DNA of 64,000 nucleotides from Pontibacter ummariensis (GTDB taxonomy: Bacteria > Bacteroidota > Bacteroidia > Cytophagales > Hymenobacteraceae): assembly GCF_900188175.1 (NCBI RefSeq), contig NZ_FZOQ01000001.1:124001-188000 (forward strand), written 5' to 3'. A program made the position numbers and the translations under genes. The notes under the pieces were generated by a model. The model did no database searches and was not told the DNA's origin. It was given only the letters and a program-made list of their open reading frames with translations. Shown one piece after another: positions 26,314-34,258 of the stretch (position 1 is the stretch's first letter; each line of letters begins with the position of its first letter).

Positions 26314-27186
26314 TTATTTTGCCTGGTCAGGTAACAGGGCGCGGTAAATAGCCGACATATCTTCTTCGCCTAAGCCCTGCTGCTTTGCGAGAGCATACAG
26401 TTCTTTGGTCGTCTGGAGCGAAGGAAGCGCAACATTTTGCTCGTAGGCGGTAATGCTTGCCAGGTGCAGGTCCTTGTGCAGCCACTCGAGCGGAAACTCG
26501 GGGGAGAAGTTGCGGCTCAGGAGCTTGGGTTGTTTCAGTTTCAGGAAGGGAGCCGCCGCAGGGCCGCTTAGTAGGGTGTCGCAGAGCATTTCCTCACTGA
26601 TTCCAAGCGATGTACCCAAGCGGAGTGCCTCAGCGAAGGCAGCCATCGCTTGGCCCAGGATCATGTTGTTCACCATCTTCATGCCAGCCCCCTGGCCATG
26701 ATCACCCACATGCACCACGGCTTTGCCCATCACGTCCATTAGTTCTCTAACCTGTTCCAGGTCAGCCCCATCACCGCCAACCAGAAAGATTAGCTGTCCC
26801 TTCTCAGCAGGCATGAGCGACCCTGACACGGGAGCATCTAAAAAGCGCTGCCCCATTTTCTTGGCATGCCAGGCCATTTTCTTTGAAAAGGAGGGGTTGA
26901 CCGTGCTACAATCGACCCAGAGGGAGTTACCCGGCAGGGCACGCAAAAAGCCGTCCTGCCCCAAGGCCACTTCCTCTACCGCTTCTGGCGTTGATAGCAT
27001 GGTGAATACCAGCCGGCACTGCCCCGCTACTTCCTCCGGTGTTGCTGCCCGAGTAGCCCCATTTTCTACCAGTGCGTCTGCTTTTCCCTGTGTGCGGTTA
27101 TACACCACCAGCTCATGGCCAGCGCCTTGCAGGTTGGCCGCCATGCGGCTACCCATAATGCCTAATCCTATAAATCCTATTTTCAT
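26314..27186 (-). CDS. NAD(P)-dependent beta-hydroxyacid dehydrogenase
   Basis: This 290-residue enzyme is of the 3-hydroxyisobutyrate dehydrogenase / tartronate semialdehyde reductase / GLYR1 family. It carries the Rossmann motif IGFIGLGIMGSRMAANL, the substrate motif DAPVSGSLMPAEKGQL and the catalytic Lys in GAGMKMVNNMILGQ. The NRT after the second beta strand (VVYNRT) suggests preference for NADP. The substrate may be succinic semialdehyde or glyoxylate as in GLYR enzymes, but this is inference. Confidence 0.88.
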   Translation of the reverse strand: MKIGFIGLGIMGSRMAANLQGAGHELVVYNRTQGKADALVENGATRAATPEEVAGQCRLVFTMLSTPEAVEEVALGQDGFLRALPGNSLWVDCSTVNPSFSKKMAWHAKKMGQRFLDAPVSGSLMPAEKGQLIFLVGGDGADLEQVRELMDVMGKAVVHVGDHGQGAGMKMVNNMILGQAMAAFAEALRLGTSLGISEEMLCDTLLSGPAAAPFLKLKQPKLLSRNFSPEFPLEWLHKDLHLASITAYEQNVALPSLQTTKELYALAKQQGLGEEDMSAIYRALLPDQAK

Positions 27187-27364
27187 TTGTTTCCTGTTAA
27201 ACCAAGTGGACTAATTTTACCTAAAGGTAATGATCCTTTTAGCGGGAAACAGGACTTATTTGTTTGAGGCTTTTTGCCGGTAAAGGCTTCGATACTCAGT
27301 TGGCAGGAGAAGGGGGCAGTAGGAAGGCTTGACGGGAAGAAGGGTTTATGAGGTGTGAGCGGTG

Positions 27365-27853
27365 CTAGGCCTTTGCCGGCAGGCTGTTGATCAGTTGTTC
27401 TGCTTTTTCCACTGCCAGGCGCTCGCCTTTAAAAGACAAGTTGTCTTTGGCCAACCCGATCTCTACCCACTTGGCCTCATTCACTTCCCAGTTGTGCTGG
27501 CCTATTTGCCCTGCCTCGTACCGCAGGAGGTAAAAGTGGACGAATTTGTGGAACCGGACGCGACGGCGGCCCTTGTTCCCAACATACCAGTACTCAATCG
27601 TATCAAGCTTGTCCAGTAGTTCGGCATCTATGCCTGTTTCTTCGCGCACTTCGCGCACTGCTGCCTGTTCTGGCGTTTCTCCCGGGTCAACCAAGCCTTT
27701 GGGGAGTTGCCACCGTTCCTTGGGGCCAACGGAAATTAGTGCCACCTCTATACCCGAGGAGCTGCGGCGGAAAGCAACCCCGCCTGACGATACCTGGTCT
27801 AAGGTAGGCACCTTCGCTTTTACCTGGGCGGGATTTATGGGCTCTTCTGACAT
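27365..27853 (-). CDS. Nudix hydrolase
   Basis: A 162-residue protein with a complete Nudix box: GLVDPGETPEQAAVREVREE followed by TGI, fitting GX5EX7REUXEEXGU. The core domain runs from about residue 22 to 150; the first 20 residues are variable. Substrate is unknown; the layout (WQLPKG before the box, YWYVGNKGRRRVRFHKFV after) is like diadenosine polyphosphate or MutT-type hydrolases. It is monocistronic, with about 180 bases to the next gene. Confidence 0.9.
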   Translation of the reverse strand: MSEEPINPAQVKAKVPTLDQVSSGGVAFRRSSSGIEVALISVGPKERWQLPKGLVDPGETPEQAAVREVREETGIDAELLDKLDTIEYWYVGNKGRRRVRFHKFVHFYLLRYEAGQIGQHNWEVNEAKWVEIGLAKDNLSFKGERLAVEKAEQLINSLPAKA

Positions 27854-28119
27854 AGTTAACAGGTATTGTCGGTTAAAAATTTTGGGATAAGTGTATTTTA
27901 TTGTTTTACAGTGTTTTACCTGTTAAGGTTACTGCTGCCCCTGCTTTTGCTTCCTGCGGGGCCATGGCAGACCCGGATGATAGGGCTTGTACTCCTTTAA
28001 GAGAACCAGCCGTCAGTCTAGGCTTGGCGTTAAAGAAAAATCTTCCGTACATATTTTTTTGTCCCTGTATGTGCCAAGTGGGTACGGCGCGTTATTCAGT
28101 AGAAAGCAAGTAAAAAAAG
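27854..28119. other. Gene-free stretch upstream of transposase remnant
   Basis: The 450-base gap before the helicase gene starts here. No convincing ORF is present; the frame at 27901-28113 has erratic composition (many Cys and Pro) and is rejected. Confidence 0.4.
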
Positions 28120-28245
28120 GTAAACCTACCCGTGTACGGGGTGAAGGAGCAGGTGGACCTTGTATCAGCTGCTGCTGAACACGGTTGATCGTGCTGGTGC
28201 TGCTGCCAAGGATCTTGGCACCTCTTCCAACTCTATTCGTTTCCT
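28120..28245 (+). pseudogene. Decayed transposase OrfA fragment (IS3-like)
   Basis: Reading with two single-base frame changes gives KPTRVRG / VKEQVDLVSAAAEHG (28141-28185) / DRAGAAAKDLGTSSNSIR (28187-28240). This looks like the N-terminal helix-turn-helix of IS3-type OrfA proteins, which have the form FKeqvVeLa...AAkdLGis.n.lR. The frame breaks at GGT-t-GAT and after the GGGG run. Nothing of OrfB or of terminal repeats can be seen. It is an old remnant if the reading is right. Confidence 0.4.
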
Positions 28246-28304
28246 AGTAACTTGCTGTTTATCTGACTGGCACAGCTGCTCTGTGCTCGGGCTTCTATCT
28301 TAGA

Positions 28305-31300
28305 ATGAAAAGCATACTCCAAAATTACCGACGAAGGCTACTGAACTTGGGCACAGGCAACAGGGCTTTACTGCTTTTGCGCTTGTCGCGGGAGTGGCAC
28401 CAAGACGTGGAGGAACTTGACTTCCTGAATGGGGAGCCTGCTTTTAGTGTTTTAGAGAAGCTGATTTCCGGCAAGCAGAGCATTTCGCTTTGCCCTTATG
28501 CCGACAGCCGCTATGCGCCGACAGCGCCTGTCAGCCGTCGCCTGCGTTATATAAAGCGTAAGGCAGACATGATATTTGAAGAACGCGGCAGTAGAGAACT
28601 GTATGTGGGCTGGCCTTTTGTACGGGGTAAGTTCTCTGACGGAACAGCCGTTAGGAGCCCCTTGCTGTTCTTTCCGGTGAAGCTGCAGGTGAATGGGGTA
28701 CAGGAGTGGGAGCTTGTGCCGGATGCCGCGCAGCCGGCACAGTTTAACCAAAGCTTTTTGCTGGCCTACGCCCACTACATGGGCACACCCTTAGCCGAAG
28801 ACCTGCTGGAGCTGGATTTAAGTACATTGCCAAAGCATCCTTTGGAGTTTCGGACCCAGGTTTACCACTTGCTGAAGGAGCATCAGTTGGCCGTGCAGGT
28901 AGGGCGCGAGTTCTTTGCCGACAAGCTAAAGCCTTTCCGGGACTATAAAAAAGCTGTGTATGAGGCAGAGCTGAAGCCGGGGCAGTTGTACCTGGAGCAG
29001 GAAGCTGTACTAGGGGTATACCCACAGGCCGCCTCTTACCTGCTTTCCGACTATGATACCTTGCTAGAGCAAAATAAACTACAGGAGATGGAAGAGCTGT
29101 TCCTGGTGCCACAGCAGGAGAAGCCTCCTGCAAGTGTACCGGCCCAGCACACCTTTGCCGCTTTTGATCTGGATGCCCCACAGGAGGTTGCCTTGCAGGC
29201 TGTGAAGCAGGGGCAGTCCTTGGTGGTGCAGGGGCCTCCCGGCACAGGCAAATCGCAACTGATTTGTAATCTGGTGTCGGACTTTACGGCCCGGGGCAAG
29301 AAAGTACTGGTTGTAAGTCAGAAGCGGGCGGCTTTAGATGTGGTGCACCAGCGCTTGCAGCAGAAAGGGATAGGGGCTTTCGCCTCGCTGATACATGATA
29401 TCAATGCCGACCGGAAAAGCGTTTTTGCGCAGCTGCAACAGCAGATAGAGGAGTTGGGCGAATATAAAAAGCAGAACCTTGCCCTGAACAGCATTTATAC
29501 CGATCGTGCTTTTCTGGAGGTTAGCCGGGGGATCAACCGGTGCACCGGGAAACTGGAGGCCTTCAAGCAGGCGCTCTTCGACACAGGCCGCTGCGGTTGG
29601 TCGGCAAAAGAGCTGTACCTGCGCAGTAATCTGAAGAAGCCCCACTTCCAGCTCGCGAGAAGTTACAAGCATTTTACACAAGCTACTGTAGCTGATTTCC
29701 TACCGCGCCTGCGTGAGTACCTGCAGCATGCTTTACCCCTGGAGCAAAAAGATTTTATCTGGAAAGAGCGGCGTAGCATGCAAGGCTACGGGTGGCAAGA
29801 GCGGCGGCAGTTGGAGCAGGTTATCCGGGAGGTGCCCGTGCAATACCAGCAGATGCAGGAAGAATTGGAGTCTATGAGTGGGTATGCTTTTACCTTAGAG
29901 GCGCTGCCTGTGCTTACGAAAGCATTGCCTACAGTGGAAGAGCTTCGGGCACTGTTACAACAGGAGGAAGTTGGCAAAGTGGTACAGCGACTGCTTCAGA
30001 AAAAAGTAAAGCCAGGGGACTTAAAGCAACAGGTGGTGGCGTTAAGGAAGCTGTATGAAGCGCCCCCCCATCCAGATACCTACCTCCCCGCTGCTGAAAT
30101 AGCAACTGTGCAGAAGGCCATAAGCGCCTACAGGCAGGGCCGGGAACAGTTGTTCCGGCAGTTAAGCTGGGTTTTCTCGCAGGAAAGAAGAGTACTGCAG
30201 CAGGTCCTGGCAAAGTACGAGTGGGAGCTGAACGAAGAGACGGTAGCCCAGTTACAAGAGCGGCTGACACTTCGAAAGCAGGCAGAGGGATTGATGCAGG
30301 AAATCAGGAAGAGTACCGGTGATTCCCTTTCCATAAGTGATTCCCCGGCTCAGGTCCTGCAAAAGCTAAAGGTGCTGGAACAGGCGCTACATACACAAAA
30401 GTTGCTGCATACCCTGCACAAGGAGAACGTGCTGCACGAGAAGCTACCGCATGAAGTAAACCTCTCGGAGCACTTTAAAAAGTTCCAAGACTGTGTTAGG
30501 GAGGCTAATGCCAGGCAAAAAGCTTGGCTGCAGTGGCTGAAAGAAAAACAGGTGAGGCAGCTGTTAGCGCATAAGGCGTACAGAGAGGAGCTGCTGGAAG
30601 CCCTGCCTCAGTTCTTTGAGCGAATGGTAGCGCAAGATACGCTGTATGCTTCGCTATCAGAGGCAGAGCGGGAAGTTATGCGCCTGCTCTTAGAGCAAGA
30701 GGTGAAGAGTGAGGTTGAAGCAGAAGACCTGTTTCTGAACAGCCTGTGCCTGGCCTGGCTGTATGAGCTGGAGACGCAACACCCGGAGCTGCGCATGCCC
30801 TCCAATGGCGAACTGGACAGGCTGGAGACAGAGTTGCAGGGGCTGTTGCAGGAAAAGCAGCAGCTAAGCCAGGAAATCGTACTGTCAAAGCTACGGGAGC
30901 AGACTTACAGTAACATGGAATACAACCGCTTGGGGAATCCTGTCACTTATCGCCGCTTGCAGGCACAGGTAAGCAAAAAGCGCAGTCTGTACCCTATCCG
31001 GAAACTGTTCGGGCTGTTCGCCCGGGAGGTCCTTGACCTGGTGCCCTGCTGGCTGGCCTCGCCGGAGACGGTTTCTGCTGTGCTGCCACTGGAGAGGTGC
31101 TTCGACCTGGTGATTTTTGACGAGGCCTCGCAGTGCTTTGCGGAGATGGGGATACCTGCCATGCTGCGCGGTAAGCAGGTAGTGGTTGCCGGCGACCCGC
31201 AGCAATTAAAGCCCTCTGACCTGTACCGGTCACGGTGGGTTGCCCCGGAGGAGCAGGAAGTAGAGGAGCTGGCAGCGGAGTCGTTGCTGGAGCTGTGCAG

Positions 31301-32285
31301 CCTTTACCTGCCACAAGTTATGCTCACTCAGCATTACCGCAGCCGCTATCCGGAGTTGATCGAGTTCTCGAACCGCTTCTTTTATCGGCAAAAGCTGGAG
31401 TTGGTACCGGACCTGCAGAATGCCAATTCCCGAAAGCCGGCTATTCAGTTCGTAAAAGTCCATGGCCTGTGGCAGGACAATATCAACCTGCCGGAGGCAG
31501 AGAAAGTGGTGGACCTGGTAATGCAGTTACTGGAAGAAGGAGAGCGGGAGATAGGCGTAATTACGTTCAACTACAATCAGCAAATGTTGATACAGGACCT
31601 GCTGGAGGAGGCTGCCCAGGCAAAGGAAACCATGTTGCCGCCCTCCGTGCTGGTGAAGAACATTGAGAACATGCAGGGGGATGAGAAGGCTGTTATTATC
31701 CTTTCTGTGGGCTATGCACCGGATGCACAGGGGCGGCTTTCGATGCAGTTTGGTAGCCTAAACAGGGCTGGAGGGGAGAACCGCCTGAACGTGGCGATTA
31801 CGCGTGCAAAAGATAAGATAATGGTGGTTAGTAGCGTACGGGCAGAGCAATTACAGGTAGATGAGACTTTACACACCGGCCCTAAGCTGCTAAAGGCTTA
31901 CCTGCAGTATGCACAGCAGGTAAGCAGGCGCTATTTTGAGTACCAGCCTAAAAAAGAAGCCTTGCCCAGCCAGGCACCGCTTCTGAAAGAGAGGCTGCAG
32001 CAGGATGTAAAAGGCCTACGACAGGAAGTGCCTTTTGCCGACCTTACCTTTATACAGAATGGCGTGTACAAAGGGGTGCTCTTAACAGACGACGATTTGT
32101 ACTACAGCCATCTTTCCGTGCGCCACTCCCATGCCGACCTGCCGCACTTGCTACAGCAGAACCATTGGCAATACCGGAAAGTGTACAGCAGGCAATACTG
32201 GGAGGATAAGGATGCTCTCAGGCGAAGCCTAGCATCAAGCTTGCCACCAGCTGAAAGTCCGGATAAAAGAGCCCCAGCCACGTAG
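28305..32285 (+). CDS. SF1 helicase / AAA protein, DUF4011 type
   Basis: A 1326-residue protein. Residues about 1-200 look like the DUF4011 domain (LLNLGTGNRALLLLRLSREW). The helicase core has Walker A GPPGTGKSQLICN (about residue 310), a Walker B variant VIFDEASQC (about 936), motif III GDPQQLKP, YRSRYPELIEFSN, and motifs V-VI ENMQGDEKAVIILSVGY and RLNVAITRAKDKI. Between Walker A and B lies a 600-residue helical insert. The C-terminal 80 residues resemble the MTES_1575/Vsr-like nuclease fold but appear to lack its catalytic acid. Relatives act in nucleic acid metabolism and some in defence. A transposase scrap lies just upstream. Confidence 0.85.
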   Translation: MKSILQNYRRRLLNLGTGNRALLLLRLSREWHQDVEELDFLNGEPAFSVLEKLISGKQSISLCPYADSRYAPTAPVSRRLRYIKRKADMIFEERGSRELYVGWPFVRGKFSDGTAVRSPLLFFPVKLQVNGVQEWELVPDAAQPAQFNQSFLLAYAHYMGTPLAEDLLELDLSTLPKHPLEFRTQVYHLLKEHQLAVQVGREFFADKLKPFRDYKKAVYEAELKPGQLYLEQEAVLGVYPQAASYLLSDYDTLLEQNKLQEMEELFLVPQQEKPPASVPAQHTFAAFDLDAPQEVALQAVKQGQSLVVQGPPGTGKSQLICNLVSDFTARGKKVLVVSQKRAALDVVHQRLQQKGIGAFASLIHDINADRKSVFAQLQQQIEELGEYKKQNLALNSIYTDRAFLEVSRGINRCTGKLEAFKQALFDTGRCGWSAKELYLRSNLKKPHFQLARSYKHFTQATVADFLPRLREYLQHALPLEQKDFIWKERRSMQGYGWQERRQLEQVIREVPVQYQQMQEELESMSGYAFTLEALPVLTKALPTVEELRALLQQEEVGKVVQRLLQKKVKPGDLKQQVVALRKLYEAPPHPDTYLPAAEIATVQKAISAYRQGREQLFRQLSWVFSQERRVLQQVLAKYEWELNEETVAQLQERLTLRKQAEGLMQEIRKSTGDSLSISDSPAQVLQKLKVLEQALHTQKLLHTLHKENVLHEKLPHEVNLSEHFKKFQDCVREANARQKAWLQWLKEKQVRQLLAHKAYREELLEALPQFFERMVAQDTLYASLSEAEREVMRLLLEQEVKSEVEAEDLFLNSLCLAWLYELETQHPELRMPSNGELDRLETELQGLLQEKQQLSQEIVLSKLREQTYSNMEYNRLGNPVTYRRLQAQVSKKRSLYPIRKLFGLFAREVLDLVPCWLASPETVSAVLPLERCFDLVIFDEASQCFAEMGIPAMLRGKQVVVAGDPQQLKPSDLYRSRWVAPEEQEVEELAAESLLELCSLYLPQVMLTQHYRSRYPELIEFSNRFFYRQKLELVPDLQNANSRKPAIQFVKVHGLWQDNINLPEAEKVVDLVMQLLEEGEREIGVITFNYNQQMLIQDLLEEAAQAKETMLPPSVLVKNIENMQGDEKAVIILSVGYAPDAQGRLSMQFGSLNRAGGENRLNVAITRAKDKIMVVSSVRAEQLQVDETLHTGPKLLKAYLQYAQQVSRRYFEYQPKKEALPSQAPLLKERLQQDVKGLRQEVPFADLTFIQNGVYKGVLLTDDDLYYSHLSVRHSHADLPHLLQQNHWQYRKVYSRQYWEDKDALRRSLASSLPPAESPDKRAPAT

Positions 32286-32329
32286 CCTTAGGGATATCCG
32301 TAAAAGCCGAGAACCAACGATAAAAGTTC

Positions 32330-33172
32330 ATGCTGACGAAGTTGTTTACCCTATATGTCTATTTCCAGGCACTGTTTTGCGGCTGTGCCTCCGATAGGAA
32401 AGAAGCTGGTTTCGAGAAGCCTCCCTTTAAGTACAAATTGGAGCGCATTGGCCGGCTAAATGAGGTGATACGGGAGAGCTCCGGCCTCGCAACAGCAAAC
32501 GACAGCACCTACTGGACCCATGGAGATAGCGGTACTCCGGCTGAGTTATACCGCTTTAACCGAGGGGGGGAGGTGTTGGAGCGCCTGCCGCTGGCTTTAC
32601 AAAACCAGGACTGGGAAGAACTGGCAGAGGACAAAGAGCACCTGTACATCGGGGATTTTGGCAATAACCAGAACAGCCGCCAGAACCTTCGCATTTACAG
32701 GGTCAACAGGCAAGACTACTCCCTGAGTGGAACAATTGACTTTGCTTTTGAAGATCAAACGGATTTTCCTTCAGAGAAAGACAATCTACATTACGACCTG
32801 GAAGCCTTCTTTCATCACCAGGGTTCCCTGTACCTCTTTACAAAGAGCCGCGGCAAGGGAAAACAGCTCAGGCAATATGTGCTGCCCGCTATGCCTGGCA
32901 CTTATAAGGCAAAGCTGCGCCAGCAACTCTCTGTCAACTCCATGGTTACAGCGGCCGATCTTGCACCGGGTGGGAGGCAGTTTGCCGTGCTCGCCTATGG
33001 CAGGCTGTACCTGTTTGAGGCACAGAACGGTGAAGTTAACTTAAGCGGGAAACACTATTGTCTTCCGCTTAGCAGAACAGGGCAAGCCGAAGCTCTACTT
33101 TTCACCTCCCCAAATCAACTGCTCCTCACCAACGAAGGAGGTAAGGTGTATCAGTTAACCTTATTCAAGTAA
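32330..33172 (+). CDS. Putative lipoprotein with propeller-like repeats
   Basis: The 280-residue product begins MLTKLFTLYVYFQALFCGCA, a lipoprotein-type signal with CGCAS near residue 18. The mature part has repeated short beta-strand blocks (ESSGLATANDSTYWTHGDSG, YIGDFGNNQNSRQNLRIYRV, LYLFTKSRGKGKQLRQYVL) as in WD/NHL-like propellers. I do not recognise the family. It starts 44 bases after the helicase gene and may share its transcript. Confidence 0.7.
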   Translation: MLTKLFTLYVYFQALFCGCASDRKEAGFEKPPFKYKLERIGRLNEVIRESSGLATANDSTYWTHGDSGTPAELYRFNRGGEVLERLPLALQNQDWEELAEDKEHLYIGDFGNNQNSRQNLRIYRVNRQDYSLSGTIDFAFEDQTDFPSEKDNLHYDLEAFFHHQGSLYLFTKSRGKGKQLRQYVLPAMPGTYKAKLRQQLSVNSMVTAADLAPGGRQFAVLAYGRLYLFEAQNGEVNLSGKHYCLPLSRTGQAEALLFTSPNQLLLTNEGGKVYQLTLFK

Positions 33173-33263
33173 AAGGCTCTATTCGACCTGCTGTACAGCC
33201 TTTCAAAAATCAAGGTGTGCTGAAAAACCGTACTTAGAGAATACACATCTAAAGAACAGAACT

Positions 33264-34139
33264 ATGCATAAAACAATATTAGTAACGGGAGCCACAGGAA
33301 CGGTCGGAAAAGAAGTCGTACAGCATCTTTCGATGGTTGAAGACGACGTTCGGGTTCGGGCGGGCGTGCATTCCGTGATAAAGGGCGAGAACCTAAAGCG
33401 TTTGCCTGGCGTGGAGATCGTAGAGATGGACTTCAACGATCAGGAGTCTATGGAGGCGGCCTTTACGCATGTGGAGAAAGTATTCCTGATTACACCTTTT
33501 ACAGCGGGACAGGTAGACATGGCCAAGAGGCTGGTAGACGAAGCCAGGAAGAAAGGCGTACAACACATCGTGAAGTTGTCCGCACTGGGGGCTGATGCAT
33601 CTCCCGGCATACAGCTGGGCCGCTGGCACCGGGAGATAGAGCAGTACATAGAAGACAGCGGCATTGCTTATACCTTCCTGCGGCCCTCTTCTTTCATGCA
33701 AAACTTCATTAACTATCACGCCGAGAGCATTAAGCAGGAGGGCAAGTTTTACCAGCCGACCGGAGATGGCAAGGTCGGGTACATAGATGTGGAAGACATT
33801 GCAGCTGTTGCCACTGAAGTGCTGCTAGGCACCGGCCACGAAGGGAAGGCCTATGACCTGACAGGCCCGGAAGCCCTCTCTAGCAGGAAAATAGCGCAGA
33901 TCCTGAGCGAAGTAACAGGTAAGCAGGTTGAGTTTGTGGACGTGCCGGAAGCAGCTGCTTTTGACGCCATGGTATCGCACGGGGCCCAGGATTGGATGGC
34001 GAATGCTTTACTAGAGCTTTATAGGGTGCAGCGAGCCGGGCACTCCAGCATCACGAACGATACAGTAGAGCGGCTTACAGGACGACCGCCCCGAACCTTC
34101 AGGCAGTTTGCAGAGGACTGTAAGAGTGCCTTTGTGTAA
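33264..34139 (+). CDS. NmrA-type SDR, NAD(P)-binding protein
   Basis: An atypical short-chain reductase of 291 residues with the NmrA-family loop ILVTGATGTVGKEVVQHL, the segment VEKVFLITPFTAGQVDMAKR, and FLRPSSFMQNF. Members are redox sensors or reductases such as NAD(P)H:quinone oxidoreductase 2 (QorB-like); the exact activity is unknown. It stands alone, followed by a bidirectional terminator. Confidence 0.88.
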   Translation: MHKTILVTGATGTVGKEVVQHLSMVEDDVRVRAGVHSVIKGENLKRLPGVEIVEMDFNDQESMEAAFTHVEKVFLITPFTAGQVDMAKRLVDEARKKGVQHIVKLSALGADASPGIQLGRWHREIEQYIEDSGIAYTFLRPSSFMQNFINYHAESIKQEGKFYQPTGDGKVGYIDVEDIAAVATEVLLGTGHEGKAYDLTGPEALSSRKIAQILSEVTGKQVEFVDVPEAAAFDAMVSHGAQDWMANALLELYRVQRAGHSSITNDTVERLTGRPPRTFRQFAEDCKSAFV

Positions 34140-34189
34140 CAGATCGCAAAGAGCAAGTACATTTCAGGTTGTGCTTTAGCTGCTAGCAA

Positions 34190-34228
34190 AACAGAAAGGC
34201 GGATACCACTGGTATCCGCCTTTCTGTT
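34190..34228. terminator. Bidirectional terminator, NmrA / low-complexity gene
   Basis: An 18-bp perfect stem (34190-34207 with 34211-34228) with a 3-base loop ends in a T-rich side (TTTCTGTT). It serves both convergent genes. The arm shares AACAGAAAGGC with the hairpin at 62841. Confidence 0.85.
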
Positions 34229-34258
34229 CATCAATAAGTGTTCTTTGGTTTACATCGC

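Noticed and set aside
27901-28113. 70-codon frame before the helicase gene
   Set aside because: Composition is Cys- and Pro-rich with no homology that I recognise; the transposase scrap nearby gives a better account of the region.
29792-31666. Frames in other phases inside the helicase gene
   Set aside because: They are Ala/Gly/Arg-rich shadows of the GC-rich helicase frame with no separate start sites.
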